DNA of 64,000 bases from Brachycybe producta (GCA_036925085.1 JAUPFP010000005.1:7580498-7644497), one strand, 5' to 3'; positions 25,601 to 41,800 are shown, counted from the stretch's first letter. The notes: a model not told the origin generated them from the sequence alone. Program-made: numbers and translations.

Positions 25601-28600
25601 CATAGTTTTTTTTTCTAGCCTTGACTTAATGGCATGAGGACATTTTTACTCAATTTTTTTTTTCTTAATGGACGTGACATTTAAAAAAAAGTCTCTGAGA
25701 AATTTAATCTGAAAGTTCTTTTTGGGGGGTAAAAATGTTGTGTTTAAAACATTGATACATCTGAGAAGTTATAATCCACATTTCATTTTTTTTTATTATA
25801 ATTATCTTGATCCTAATTCTACAGTTGCACTGAAAAAAAATGCGTGTGGACTAGACATTTGGTCATAAAACAACTATTAAGCACATTCCTTAGTTTGGCA
25901 CAAACACAATCAAAAAAGGCTAACAAGTAGGCCTAGTGTATTATATTATGAAATTATTTCAATATGTATAAAAAAAAACATTCTTCATTTTAGAGCCATT
26001 AAGTTTTAAGATTTCAAGATAGACATTTTTATTTTATAGATATCTATTCTACATTTTAAAGAAATGTAGGCGTACTTAATTAGTTGAAAGTAAGTTAGTA
26101 AGTAGATTTAATAATTGTAAATCCCATTAACTGTTGACCTTATTTTTGTTCAGATTATATTAAGTTATAATATATATTCATAATTTAATGACTACTGTTT
26201 TTTATAAGGTCACATCAAATGTAATTGCCAAAAATTAGTCATTATTCACATTTACTAGACAATGTACAAGTCCATCAAGAGTAAAGGATTGTTACAGGCA
26301 ATGGGCCTGGTTATATGACACTTGTTTTAGATTTTTAGTGTCAATATATATATTTTATGTCCTCCTAATCAGGCTCCACTCTCCACTCTTCTCTTAATGT
26401 GATACCGCATATACATAAGGAGCGGAGCCTGTGTAACCTTCCTCAATGTGTGGTATCATAGTATATGCCTATACCAATAAGATCTACAAAGAAAAGGCTT
26501 TTCAATGATTCTTCTTTATCGAGACTGCATGAAGTGCTACTGGTAATCTGGCTAAAATGATACACATAGGAATTGGTGCTGATCTGACACCAAAATATTA
26601 AATACCAAGTACCAAATGAAACAAGCACAAATGTGCCAAATCTAATAAACGTCATTGTTACGTCAACTGGAATAAGCGCCAATTAGAACAAACGCCAAAA
26701 ATTTCGTTGTTTGTTCAATTTGGCCCTTGTTCAGTTTGGCATTTGTTCAATTTCTTACGTAAACACAGTCACCTATTGTATAAATATATACTAGAAAATT
26801 TTACTTCATGTAGATTATGTAGGATTCTCTGATTTTTACTTTGACAATCTTGAACATTTTATGCATGCATGGTAATGAGATTTTTTTTTTCCAAGAAGCG
26901 CCACAAAAAAGTTGATACGGTTAATTATTTATAGTAAAATTTATAGTGAGTTCGGCAATTCCTATAACAACAAGCCAAATCTACATAAAGATTTAACTAC
27001 ATTATGTAAATTACCTTATTATACGAATTACCTACACACTATAAATTATTCTTCGAATAATAAACTAAATTAACGACCTAAAGAATAAGAAATTATTAAC
27101 GTTTGCAGATTTAATAGAGAATTGACGTGGTTTGCAAATCGTCTAGATATTCTGCAGATTGACTGATTTTAGCCACCACATATGGTAGTCACATATACAT
27201 TGTATAGTGGCAAATAAAAGTTAAAGGCGTTATTGTAAACTTGAATTATGCTTAAAGATTTCAATAGATCCCCTTGACCCTAAGGTCCCTGACAAGCTTA
27301 TGAATAAAATTTCATATGTAGTAAGTAATCGAGAAATATTTACAGCCCTCGATTTCTAAACATATGATATGCATGTCACTGCTGTCAATATTGCTGCAAA
27401 AGTACGTGTTACTTTGCTACCATGTATACAGAAGGCAGGCAGTAATTAGAGAAACTCCCGAGTTTTTTCTCCTCCCTCTTTTAAGTTCTTTTAAACATGG
27501 TGAGGAAATATTCCTGAGCACGTACTAAGAATAATTCGTTATGGTATTCTGTTTCATATTGCCTCTGTGGGCCTGACAATCAGCCTGGCAGACGAATACA
27601 ACATCTAAAGAAAGTCATCTATTTTTTTTTGAGGGGGAAGTATTAATTTTCCTTCTCTGTTTTGTGTCACTTGCACTCAGATATCAATTTTTATTGACTC
27701 CTACTTATCCCTCCAAAGACAAAAAAAATTATATAAACAAGTGATTTCATAAATATATCAAAACACAAATTAAATATGGCACAAATAACCAAAACAATAT
27801 TTTCACATAATTTCAAAGAAATTCTGAAGTTTACAATTTCTGCTCATTCTGCAAACTGCTTGCAGTTTTTCAATTCAAGATTACTAGCTGGCTTATTGAA
27901 ATGCGTAACGTAACTAATATACTGTATATTGTTCTAGAAAAGCTTCTAGTTGAGTGTTACCCCTGCTGCTTCTGTGATCACTGCTGCAGCAAACGCGCAC
28001 AATTTCCTGGAAACAGTTGACATAATAAAATGAAATAACCCACAACCATTAATCTTGTTGACAAATAGCAAGTTGTAATTCTACACGTTACTGCTAAGTG
28101 GAAAATTACATGTTCCAAACACAATTACTAGTTAGTATACATTAACCACCATTTTAGTAGTAAATCTGCACGATTAATAGCATTTTAGAAAATGTGCAGA
28201 ATGCTTATTCTACATAGTCACTTTTAAGTTTTAAGGGTGGTAATTCTTTCTTAATGTGTGCTTAGAGATGAGCACTGGCTCAGCTCAGCTAGTTTAGCTT
28301 AGAAGTGGCTCACCTCACATTTCATATTTTGAATAAAATCAAAACACATGTTTATCTTTCTACTTAACACGAGTTTTGGCAATTAAGTTTAGCTCATGCT
28401 AATGCATCCTTTACCTTTTGCTACTCCCCGTAAGCACTATTTTTGACTTAGCAGTCATTAAGAATACAACCGAAAGTCTTTAGTTCTGAAGCACTTTGGA
28501 AGCAGTTTGAAAATAACTTGACCTGTATGAGGTTATGTATGATGATATGAATCATAAATAATTAAGATTTTTTTTATCAATTAATGAAATTTGACATTAG

Positions 28601-31600
28601 TTTGAATTATTGCTTAAGTCATTCTGCACATCCCCTGAAATGCTATTAAATGCATATTTACTATGGAAATAGTGGTTTTGTGTCCCTGTAACACATTTAA
28701 ATATGTTACTCACTGCATCTATACTTTTTTTTAAAATTGTCAAATTGAATTAGAAAAGTACAACACAAACAAAAAAGGTTGTCTGGTTGCTGTTCCAGGA
28801 ATAGGTTGAACAGTAAACTTCCACTGGCATTTACTATAGACTCCTGTTAGAGAAACATTTTCTGACATTGCAACCACATCTAAAATTGCAGTTTAACAAT
28901 TCTTATGCAGTTGTGGATTCAGCATTGAAACTATCATTTCTGAGCCATATTTATACTTTGAAATATTTTTGGACAAATGTATAAACTAAACAAAAATAGA
29001 GCATGTTATTTTTTCTTATTTCAAGTACTTTGTATACAGTAACCCTATCACAATGCTATTTTTTCATTTTGGCCTAAAAGTAAGGTTGTAAGATATTTAT
29101 TTGTGGTGCTCACTCACTTGTTTCAGAAGCCCTCAAACTGTTCTTTGCTTTTTTTTTTAAATATATCCATGATACTTTTTGGCAACTACTTCGGTATGTA
29201 GCCTAGCTACTACTAGCTGCTAGCACATAACAAATAAGTTTTGGTTTACATTAAATAGACCTAACTGGGCTTTTTTTCCCTCTCTTTTTATTTTATTTGA
29301 GACCTTTTTGTTCCGATTTAAGAGATGTAGATGAAGTGTTCATGCAAAGTCATGAACTACTCAGTTGGGGGGAGCAACAACAATTACCAAGTTACGAAAG
29401 AATGAGGGAGGGAGAAGAAGAAGAAGAAAAAAAAGAGAGAGATTTCAAATTTCAGATCTTATTTTCCACAGTTCCACTTCATTTTTCGACATCTACCTGC
29501 TTTTCTTAAAATTCAAAAGAAATAAGTGTAAAATGAACAGGGACAGACATTTGAAAAGACTTTCTCTTTTAAATGACAAGTAATTGTTGTTAACTTCAGA
29601 ACAAAACAGAAATGCTTAAGGCTTTTTGGAAATACAAATTCTACACTTTTTTTTTCTTATGTTTCAAACCTTTCTTTGGATTGTTTTGTAGAATCAAAAG
29701 AAATCTTGTAAAAGTTCAGAAAGTTACAAAATGTCTTTGAAATTCTTCTAAACTATACAAAGAATCTACAACAGAAGTTGAAAATTTCTCATGTATACAA
29801 CACATGTTACCACCAAAGTGGCAAATCAATCATTCTACATAATCACTAGTCAATGAGCAAAATTCCCAATTTGGTAGTAAATTTACACAATTAATTGCAT
29901 TTTAGGGCATGCCTACTACTTCAACACCCCAATCTTCAGTTGTGAATTAAGGTCTATTTAAAGTGTAAATGCTTCTCAACTCTGGTTTTTATGTCTTTCA
30001 ATAGCACAAATAAGAGAAACTTGAAAGTGTTTAAGAAACTTGAAGAGTGAAAAGTATATTTAGCAAACTAATATTTTTTTAAAGTTATCAACATGAAAAT
30101 ACTATTAAGGGATTCAGCTACCCATTCTAGTTTCTAACACACTTTCAGCATGTTCTTAGATCTCAGTAGCTTCTGAAACACAGCATAATAAGGTTCAAAA
30201 ACCCGTTGGTCATAAAATACCTCAAGTCAAAATATTATGTGTACTTGGATTTTGTGACCTATTGTGCATATTTACTACCAAATTGAGCGCATTCAATTCA
30301 GTACAGTTCGACTCAGTACACCTGCAATCAGCTCGAGAGCCATGTGGAACTGAAGAGGAGACGATTCCATATCATAAATGGTTGTCATTGGGGAAAAATT
30401 TAGACATCATCGTCAAAATGAATTCGTCACAGAACTATCTAAAGTAAAAAAAAAAATGAATTCCATCATCTAAATACATTTGGAAAGAAAAACCATTAAT
30501 ACGCTCGTATGCATCAGTTTTAATTCTTAATTATTTAATTGCTTTTGGTTGACCATGTTTTAGCGATTTATACATGTTTTCACATAAGAATGCTATCTAA
30601 CAATGCCCCATTCTCTACAGCTTGCAAACGTCCAAGAAGGGCAAGGCTTTTGCTCAGCTCAACAGTTTGCCAGTGATTCTCACTGAAGTTCATCTAACAT
30701 AGAGGGTTACACTGTCAGAAAACATGTATTTACCTGAAAGTCACGGTACCCCTACTTACCTAGGGATCTAATAGGTCTGTGTGAGCTCCATCGTTGTCTC
30801 TGCAGAGTGGGATGCGTCTCTAGGTTCTTTGTGACATTTTACGTAACGTCGCTGGTTTTACAGTATGTCTGCCCAGTGTGCGGTCTTTCGTGGACCTAAA
30901 CACTCGCAAATTAAGTGCTCTTCAATAATTATTACTCGTATCTGCCCGCTTAAGTCCAAGATCCCACTATGGCAAAGTTTGTTTATTTTTTGTCATTGTC
31001 ACTGCTACCAACTGTTTGTAAAACACTCCTATTTGTCACCAGGTGGTATTTCAAGTCATTATAAGTAATTATATGTTACATAAATGATATTATCTAGGGG
31101 TACGGTGACTTATGGCCCACCCTGTACTGTACCTTTTTTTTTCTTGCATTAACTTTAAAACGATTCCAAATTGGTAAACAATATATTCCAATAGAAAGTC
31201 TGACAAGATTAAAATAACAGACCCCCCCCCCCCCCCCCCGCCTCTTTTACATTTTCTATATAATAACAAGTAATTGTGCAGAATGACTAATTTTTCCACT
31301 TTGGCGGTAACATTAGCATCATTACACCATTCGAATAATAAATGTTTCCAATTCGAATCTGAATTATTACAGCGATGAGAAAATATATAACTTAGATGTT
31401 GCATACGAATTGAAAAATTAACCAACTCATATGAGGTTAAAGCATTTTTTTTTTGTATTGTGGACAGTCAGTCCTCAATAAGAATGGACTAGCAATTAAT
31501 TTAAAATCGATACAAATCTTCCCTTTTTTTGTTGCAATTTTATAAAAGTACAACTTAATCATGCGTGTAACAAAATAGAAAAAAGTTTGATTTTACTTTC

Positions 31601-34600
31601 TGCACATTTATTTAATGGAGTTGATAAACTTGATTTTTAGACAACAAGCAAAAAAAAAGTTTTTAAAGAAATGTCAAAATGTAAGTCAGACGTTTTCAAA
31701 ACACCAACATAAATAGTTTTTTATATAAAAATATCAACATGAAAAGTTCTAAATTATTATATTTAAAAAAACCCGCATTGAAACTCCTATCAAATTAAAC
31801 TGACCTAAAAAATTAAATAAAGAGCATTGATTTTGCTAAAGCATGTGGTACAATGTACATGTATGTATGTATGTATATATTTTATATTGAATTTTAAAGT
31901 CGTGCATTTTCAAAGCCAGTTTTTTCTTCTTTTTTATATTAATGACGTGAGAATAAACACGGGTTTTATAAATAGTTTTTAAAAAAAAAAAACGTGTGTA
32001 AATATAACAGATATAATTACATCCAAATAGATGTTATTGTAAAACATTCAACATAATGATCGGTAGCCAGTGTAGGTCACTCACGGAACGATAAACCAAC
32101 AACAAACATTTAAAAGAATTTCTATACCTCAAACATTTTTTTATTATTATTATTGTGATTGAAAGCATCATAATTAACTTTTCAAGAATAACTTTTTTTC
32201 AAACTTCAATTAAGATATTAAATTGTCATATATTCAGGATAAATATTATCTTGACGAGTTTCTTAACTTTTTCATCTACATCCTAAGGTCCTGTCCACAC
32301 AGAGGCAACAAGTTATCAACATTTATATTGACCTATGTTACCAATTGGTTTCATGAACATGAAACATGTAGCAGAGGAAAACATGTGTCTGACACAAAGC
32401 ATTCAGCAATTAGTTGCTCAAATGTTTCTCAAAAGCTGGTGTCCATACAGCTGGAACAATCCTATCGAAAGAGAAATGTCAACAAGGTGACAGTTCCCAT
32501 AAGTCACTGCTTGTTGCCATTTTATTGCTCAAAATAATGCAACAAGAAGGAAAATCTTCATCAACTACTGTAGCAACAGAAACATTTCACAACATGTGTT
32601 AACTAGTGGCAACTTTGTTTCAATAAACCTGTAGAAGATCAAAATGTTGCCACATGTTGTCTCTGTGTGAACACGGCTTAATGAACTGAACGTTCAAATC
32701 AAACTTTGTTCTTGCAAATTATAAAGCCTTATTATCTAAAATTTTCATGATTTTTACGATTTTCTAGTAACTTAAAAGTCTTAAAAAAAGCTAAAAACTA
32801 TAAAAGTATAAAATACACTATTTTTATTCTGATATCCAGAACAGTAAGAAAAAATTTCATGAAAACATGAAAACAACCTTTAAGTCAAAATCAAGAAAAA
32901 ACCGTAGCACTTTAACTTCTACTTTAAACCTCATACCAGGGTTGGAAGAAGAAAACCTGTATTTTATTGAGCATCCTTGAAATAGGGTTTTCTACATTTG
33001 AAACCCGGGTTCAGAGATTTCAAGTTTCAGTTAAAACAGTTAGCCTATCTTTTTTAAGTTGAACCATAGCACTTTTTGTTTTCAATTTGTTCTGAAAAGT
33101 TATGTAATTACCATTACTAATTAGTAATTACACTGCCTATAATTACAGCAAGATTCAACTGTTCTATCTAGTGCATAAAATTCTAAGGATCTTGTAAAAT
33201 CTTGCAAAATTTACAGATGTTTCTTGCACATCTTGGCTTTCTTGCAAGAAAGTATGCTGCAAAATAAAGCTAACGTCATCAGCATTATAAGTTGCTACTA
33301 TAAGATGGATACAATAAAGTTTTTTTAAAGTATACATCTAGACCGAGACCTGGTGAAAAAACACAACTACCAATGGCAAGCCCCTATTAATATGTATAAA
33401 GAGAATAAAAGCAAATTGCATTCTACTAAAAAGAACTATATTTACATTTAAAAGCTTGGAAGATACTTTCTAACACACTGTTTACCGAAGTTTTCGTTTA
33501 GATACAATGCACAAACAGTAATCTGGCTGTAAATGACATTAAGTAATAATGGGTCCATGCCGACCAAATAAAAAAAATTAATGGAAACATTAAACTCCAT
33601 CTCATATCTCCTCCACTTTGAAAAGCTGTCTTTTTTTTTCTTTTTTCTTCCTGTACATTTTGATCTAATGCATCTTTATATGTATAGTTATAGGTACTTT
33701 TTCTTCTTGTCTATATATATATATTCTATACACGCCCAAAAACAGCAGGGTGGCAAACACATTATTCTGTATTCTATTGTCATCTATCTATACTTATTAT
33801 GTTATTATACACATTGGGCATTCATCTCTTAAATGTATGAACATATTTTCTACATGCTTGTTGCTTGATGATGATTCTATTCATATTTACTAAATGTATA
33901 AGCTTTCAAGCTAAAAGTAGCCTTCGCTCTCTCTATCTCTCTGTCCGAGTTCACATTTGAGGGGAAAAGTTCCTAGAACAACGCAGGTTATACTGACTGC
34001 ATTGCAGAAGCAAGTAAAAACAACTTTTGCAAATGCTTTAAAAATTACAAAAATACATATAATCTAAACCACGTTAAGACTATTTTCATATTATATTTTT
34101 AAATATTTTTTTCTGTTTTTTTTTTTTAATTTTGGCAAAAATGTGATGTAAAATTACGAAAATTGCGAATTTGAAATTTCCATAAAAATCCCTTAAATGA
34201 TTCCTTTTACTCTTCTAGTTTCTAATAAAAACTAGTCATGTTCCCTAGTGAAAGCTGGTTTATAGTGTTTTGTAAAACTCTAAACTAATTCCTAACCTAT
34301 TTAGGCTAAATACTAAGGGTTGTAATCTTAACAGGTGCTTAGTAATTACTAATGAGCATTTACATAACTCAGTTAAGAAAGTGCTTAGCTGAGGCCTATA
34401 GTTCAGATAAAATTTCATGTCTCCAAAAGAATATTACCAACTGCCAATAATAGCTCCCTCTAATGGTAAAATCACATAATAAACTCAACATAGCCCTTTG
34501 AACTGAAAGCTAAGCATCAGTTTAGCATTTACTAACATTATATTTGGTAATTGAGTTTAGTAATTTCTACAGCCTCATTTAAGCCTCAGCTAACCCCGTT

Positions 34601-37600
34601 AGAAATATGAAAATTTATTAGGGTACTTTAACTCTACCTTTGACTTAGTAAACTAATTTTCACTAAATTTGAGTATTTAGCATTTACTGTAACATCTATA
34701 CCAGTGATTTCCAGTGGTTGTCGTCAATTTAACGTGATAACAATTTAATAATTTTAAATAAATTCTAACTTTATTGGAAAAAGCAAAATAAACAAAACTT
34801 TTCCATTACACGTATGAACTAAACCAGTCGTTTTCAAAGGGCCATCAGTTTTGCTAGGTTCGCCGCAGTTTCTCGAGTCAAAAAAAATACTGCACCACAA
34901 GCCAAAACATTTTGGGAACCACTGATCTATGCAAAACAAATTTAAGAATCAGAAAAAAAAATGACTTTACTGATTTGAAAAATATGATTAATGACTAATT
35001 TATGACATGTCCGTACAATATTAAGAAATTTTCCAAACATATAACTCAATTTTATATTATTAAATACTTAAGACAATCAAATATTTCCTTATGATATTTT
35101 TTCCTCATTGTGATGATGCTCCACATTCTTAACTGAACTTCCTAAAAGAACAACACTTTACAACAAAAACAACAACAAAAAACGATCTATCCATATTCTA
35201 CAAACGTTTTAGGGATTATAATTCTTTGGTTCGGTCTTTTCCCTCCCCTTTAATTGCCATTTATGTCAGAACATTTTTCATATTTTCTTTTTCTACACAG
35301 TACAACCAAAGGTGGCTATTATATCATTTCAGCATGACTTCTAGTTAGACATGTATATCCTAACATATACAGTATAGAAATTTATGTTCAATCTAGTTAT
35401 GATAAGTTTTTTTATAACTTTTCTGTTCAAGTTTAAACCACAAATAAATGTTAATGTTATTGGCAGAAACACGATCAGAAAGAACTCTAAAATACATCAA
35501 TAGTTTAAATGTAAATTTAAAAAAGAAATACTAGAAAAAGCGAACATAAGACACATCATTTAATCATCATAAATTACAATTTAAACTTTCGCATTTAAAG
35601 AATCTTAAAAGATTTGGCTTTTGCAAAGCTGCTTAAAAGTTTCTTCTTTTTTTTTTACAAAATGGCGCCCAATTTTTATATATATATATAAATTTGAAGG
35701 TAAAACTAGAGTCTGGCTGTGTTATCTATGTAATCTCACAAACTTATTTTCTCTTTTTTTTTAATATAAGCCTTCATAAGGTGTTGTCTCTTCTCTCAAT
35801 GTTACAATTGTTAAGATACCCAGACAGAATTTATCGATGATAAGTTAACATTTATTCAAAGCTTTTATTTATACAATGTCTACTATGAATTTAGATGATG
35901 GTATTAAAATGTCCGAGAAGAAGAATAATAAAAAAATACACGAAAAATTCTGTTATTATACTTTAGAAGATACTTTTTGTTGTTATTTTCACTTGTGGCA
36001 ATTCAAAGAGTGTGACTGCAAACAAACGGTATACATTGCCCCATTCACAATACAAGAAGAATAACAAAAAACTGCAAGTTTTCTTCTCACCTTCCTTTTT
36101 TTTACTAGAAATATTTCAGAATAGGTAGTTATATATAATACTGTAATACATGTACAACACCCACATCAGAAATGACTTAGCATAAAAAATAGTCAAATTT
36201 GCTATGCACTAACACATTACCTCTGTGTATGTGTATAAAAAAATATTACCTTGGAACACCTTTTCTTCAGGGTTAAGAACACCAATTGATGTTACAACAT
36301 TCTCATCAGAAGAGAATTTCAGTTTCCATCATTTTTATGACCTTGTCTCATCTTAAAGGATAATCACATTGGCAATATTTAAAGCAAGAATCACTGCAAT
36401 ATTTGAATTTGATATATTACTCTGCAAGCCGCCATGGAGGGAGGCCAGTAGCAATTGTGATATAAGTACAACTGTACAAGGGTAGCATACATAGTTCATT
36501 GTAAATAAGTTTAACAGAAAAATATTAACAGCTTTGATGCAGTTGATGTGATGCATTTTCATATAAATATCCTGTAAACTGTCTTGCTCAAAATGCTAAT
36601 TTTTGTCCCAAAACTATGTGCAGCATTTACTGTTTTAAATTTCAAATATAGAAACGTTGAAAATGCATATCGAAAAATACCTTACTACTACACACATATG
36701 TGTAATAATGACTTAATTCAGTTCAACAATTTACTATCTGACTGTTTGGATTCTGCGACGACACATATGTTTATTACAGAGTTGGACAAAAATGCATTTT
36801 AAACATAAAATGCAAAATACAACTATTAAGTCTAAATAAAATCATGTAAACAAAAAACAATTTATTATTACAGCATCTCGTATTCTGCATTTGAAATTAA
36901 TTTCATTAAATAATTTCAATTAAAATGTTGTAGTTGTCTTTTTTATATTATATTGTATACTGTATTTCAGAAACAATTTAGATTGCCTTTTGTCCAGTTC
37001 TTTTTATGGAGTTAAACACAATACACAAAAAAGCTTACTAACATTTTTTTTTTAATTCTACAAAAATGGTCTTTCAACTTTCGCCGATTAAAAAAAAATT
37101 GGTTACTTTAACTTTGCCTTTAAATAAAAATCACAAAAGGATTAAACTAAGAAAAATCTTCTTTCATTTGAATCAAGTGTTGTTCTTTTGATTGCAAACA
37201 AAGGTGTATCGAACCGTTGAGCCGAAAAAAAATATTTTCAAAGAGGTGGGCCCATTATATTCATCATCATTATCTTCATCATCATCATCATCATCATCAT
37301 CTCCCAAAAACAGCATGTAAATTAAAAGCTACACGAAACATCGCCACTACTATTTTTGAAGCTGATTTCTTTTTAGCACGTCTTCTCCTTATTTTTTTTT
37401 ACTTCATTATACATTTACAAAAGTGAACATTAAAAAAAAAGAATGAACCGATTATTCTGGACAAACTTTTTTTTTAAAAAAAAAAACTTCTAAACATTCT
37501 ATAACAAAAGTTCCTATGTATACATTGTATATATAAACTTCTGTCTTAGAGGTCTTCAGAACAGATTTTTTTACATGAACTTTTTTTTTCTTGTGGCTTT

Positions 37601-38825
37601 TTTATTTCCTCTTGAAATTACACGCTTTAATCTGCAGTAACTAATTGTAATGGCACACCTCTAAAATAGAATTTCTATTCTGAATTTTCATCCATTTTTT
37701 TTCTTCTCTATATATATATATATTGTAAATTTTCTATAATCTTTAAAACTTGAAAACACTGAGAAGATGTTTTTAGTTATTTTGTATCAAGTATCAATAG
37801 AGCGAGGATTTTTGGTTCCATAACATTTTGTCAGTAAATAGTTTGTTAAAATTTACATAAAAAGTAGCTAAAAATATTTTACAAACACGAATATCACTGA
37901 GTATGTTAGAAAACAGCAGTGTTAGAACGTTTTAATTAATTTTTTTTAACTCTTAAAACACTATTGAACAAAGTTAAAGTGCAACATTTCGGAGTAGGAT
38001 TTTATTTAAAAATACAAATGAAATAATTTATAAATATGTACAGTGTCATTGAATATATTTATAAAATTTTAACCTTTTTAATCCTCGAAAATAATTTCAT
38101 ATACTAATGCCCAATATACGTGAATTTCAAAATGACAAGGATTAATTTAAGCAAGCAATATTTTTTTAAATTTTTGTTTATAAAATGTTTATTTTAAAGA
38201 GAAATCAACTTGAAAATCCTTTTAAATAATTCAACTACCGTTCTAGTTTCAAACACACTTTCAATTTATCATTGGGGTTGCTTCTAAAACGCAGAATAAC
38301 CACCAAAGTTCGAAAATCAGCTGCTCATAAAACATCTTAACGAATTAGAAATGCTTCCATTTTTTTCAATTTGTTTTCTATGCCTTATTGTATAACAAAA
38401 TAAGTTCTGCCAAAACTAACAAGAGATAGAGAAAGAAACCTGAATAAGAAGGGGGGAAAAAAACCCAAGAACATTTTGCTTTGCTTTTGCTCTGAGCTGT
38501 TTCTCATTTACTTTTGCTTTGCTTTTCAAAAAAAGAAAAGAAAAAGCTAAGATAGACTCTAGGTCAATAGTCTTCGCCCCCAGGTAAGTTTCGTACCTGA
38601 AACAAATCCAACCTTTCTTTCTTTAAGGGGAGGGAAGATGCAGAAAAAGAGAGATATCGAGAGATAGAGGGAAAAGATGAGGATGAAAATGTGGCTGTCC
38701 CTCACCACACGCTGGACACCTGCTGACCCTTTCTATGGTACTTCCAATGTATAACCTCAACTACCCCATTCACCTAAAACGTGTTTCTTCCATATACTTG
38801 CATATGTTTTGCCTTTTTTCCCCCT

Positions 38826-38890
<65 letters not shown>

Positions 38891-41800
38891 ATCTCTACCT
38901 AGAGAATCATCATCATCATCACCACCACCATCATCATCATCATCATCTAAAGTGACATGAGTTTTTTTTTAATATAAAAAACAAAACTCGTTTTCACCAC
39001 GAATGTCTCAAGACAAAAGTAAATCAAATACTTTTTTATATATAAAAAAAATTCTGACCAATATTCTAGTAGTCAATTTCAGTATACATATATAAATCAA
39101 ATGGAACTTCTTTTGAAAGTACTGACACATTAGTCCAAATACTTTTTGGGGTGTTGTTTTGTTGTCATTTGTTTATTATTGCTAATTTAAATCTATTAGT
39201 ATTTAATAATAATATTCATAATACATTTAAGCAACACAAAGTATGTGGTAAGTTCTAAAGGTTCGATTATCTTTGATCGAATAATTGGTAAAAAGTATCG
39301 AGTTGTATGAGTTTTACAATCGTCATCAAAAGTACAAAGGAAGGAAAAAGTTCTCATAAAGAGTGAGTGGTTCAGTACAAGCAGAGGAAATTGATTTAAA
39401 TCGCTAATTTAAATCAATTGATTTCTCATTAAAAAAAATCAACGCGATTCACTGATTTAAATATCATTTAAGCCACAATTTAATTAATACGCTGACAACA
39501 AGCAGGGTGGATAGGATTTAAATCAAATTGATTTAAGTCGTCATTTACATCAATTATTTTTTTCTCATTAAAATCAACATGATTTAAATCATGAATTAAT
39601 CAGAAAATTGGCAACATTCTCAAAATCAAGTGATTTTAATCACATTTTGATTTTTTTTTTCACATTTTTTTATATAAAAAGTGAATTTTTTTTCTTTTAT
39701 GAAATGAATTTATTATTATAACGTGCTTGATAGGTGAATAAACAAACTTTATTGAACATTTTGTCATGCATGGATTTTCATTTTAATAAAAAAGGACAAT
39801 TTTATGAAATTTTACATAAAAGAAAAACAATAATAAAAATCTGATTTAAATTAAAAAAATTTTATTTAAGTAAAAAAAAATCCGGTTTTTCTTGATCATT
39901 TTTCCATGCTATTTATCAACCCTATATACAAGTGTGCAAATTGTACTCGAACTTTTCGGGAAAAGTCTGATTGAATATTTTCAAATTGCGAATGGTTTTT
40001 AACAGAAAAGTACGTTTCGGGCATTAACTTTTTAGAAGTAATTTTAAGAAATCTTAAAATTTATTTGAAATTTGAAAAGTAACGTAAAACAATAAAGATA
40101 TTTCTTCATTACACATTTGAAAATACGTTTTTATGAAGACATATATATTTGAAAATAAAGGATTTTATGGCACTTTTAAAGTCGCTTTTCGTTTTTTTTT
40201 TATTTTCATTGTTTAAAAAGTTGTCAAAAACGTAAAATTCTTTTAAGGAACTCTCATAAAAAGTTTATTTTCAAATATAGCGTCATAAAAATACCTTTAA
40301 AATTTATTGCATTACTTTAAGTACTACGTATTCTAGTTTCAAATAAACTTTGAACTAAATTAAAAAAAGATGTGTTCAAAATGGTGTGTACCTGGGTGGT
40401 CATTAACAGAAAGACTAATTAATAAGGTGGCCATATGACATTAAACTGTCATTCAGTCATGCAGTAATTAATTGTCATAAAATGATAGCTCATAATTTTG
40501 AATGTGAATAATTATTATCATAGAGACAATTTTAGTTTAAAAAACTGCAGAAGAAATGCACTATTTAATATAAAATATGCCATATAAGTAAATTCTCCAC
40601 ATCCAAACGTAAAAATCAGGTGGAAAACTGCTTATACACTTTGTAAAAATGACACCCCATTTAATTCGCTCAAAATATTTATAATTAATTCATAAGCTAT
40701 GATTCTCACAATTTTTTTGATTTTCTTTTAGCTGAAATGAGGTTTCTGAATCCCATCCTACACACACACACAAGTTTATTTCCTTGGGTTACACAATAAT
40801 GAATATGATATAATAATGTACACACTGTCACACATATACACTTGTAAACACAGAACACACGCACATTTACATACAGATTTGCAAAATTTATTGTCAAAGG
40901 CACACAAAAAGAATACCATAATTGTCATAAAATGTAAAAAAAATATGCAATACAAAATGTGGTTTATGGTGTAGGAGTTAAAATAGCAGGAAAAAAAATT
41001 GTTGTTCAAAATGTGTAAAAGTCTAAAATAAACTAGTAATGGCTAGTTTACAAGAGTGAGAGATAGAGAGAGCATTGCCCTTTCGCATGATGTGACATGT
41101 ACAGTATATATATACTAGGGTTAAAAACACTTTGAATTTTTCATTACACCTTTTCTAACCATGTACAATTTAAGCTAAAACTAAAAGTAACGCCTGGACA
41201 TCATCTTATTGCCTTTCTTTTTTTTTTTAATAAAATATTATTATTTCTCAAACAAGGCTCCAGTTTGTCTTTTCAAAATTGTAGGCTATGAGATTTGAAT
41301 AGAAGAAGAAATTGCTTTCAAATGGAATTAGTTTTTTTTTTTACTTCTTCTAATTTGAAATAACGACGCCTTTCTTTTCTTTTTATACTCTAAAAAAAAA
41401 ACTAACCAAGGCTTTTTACTGGTATTTACCGAAAACAAGAAACTTTTTTTTTAACTTTATGAGTAGGTGTAGTTTTTTTTTTTTTTTTGAGAAATGTTTC
41501 CAGGTAAATTAAGTGACCACACTATGATTGTTATAAGGGTAAAATGAGAACAACGGCATGAAAATATTCGTTGTCATTTCACTTCCTCTTTTTTTTTTTC
41601 ATTTCTTTCCTTCTAAATATTTTCCAGGCCCCTGCTCTAAACATTAGGTCCTGATTCAAGAAGGACACTTACCACTTAAGCTTGGACACAAAGTCGCGCA
41701 ACACTAGTATCTGGCATGTAACTGTCGAGATACAGTCGTTAGACGTTCAAGAGACAATGTTCCAAAGTTTTGGGACTGCTGCAAAGACAAACTTCCCATG

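Noticed and set aside
31090-31425. Minus-strand 111-codon frame with poly-Gly
   Set aside because: Crosses a poly-C run; low-complexity and without homology.
35876-36064. 62-codon plus-strand frame [16 protein letters not shown]...
   Set aside because: Short, in a plain AT-rich stretch, with no neighbouring signals; expected by chance.
39385-39660. GATTTAAATC series as a possible homeodomain-binding cluster
   Set aside because: The motif series matches the layout of a repeated element with CAGGGT-type ends; a regulatory reading is not needed.
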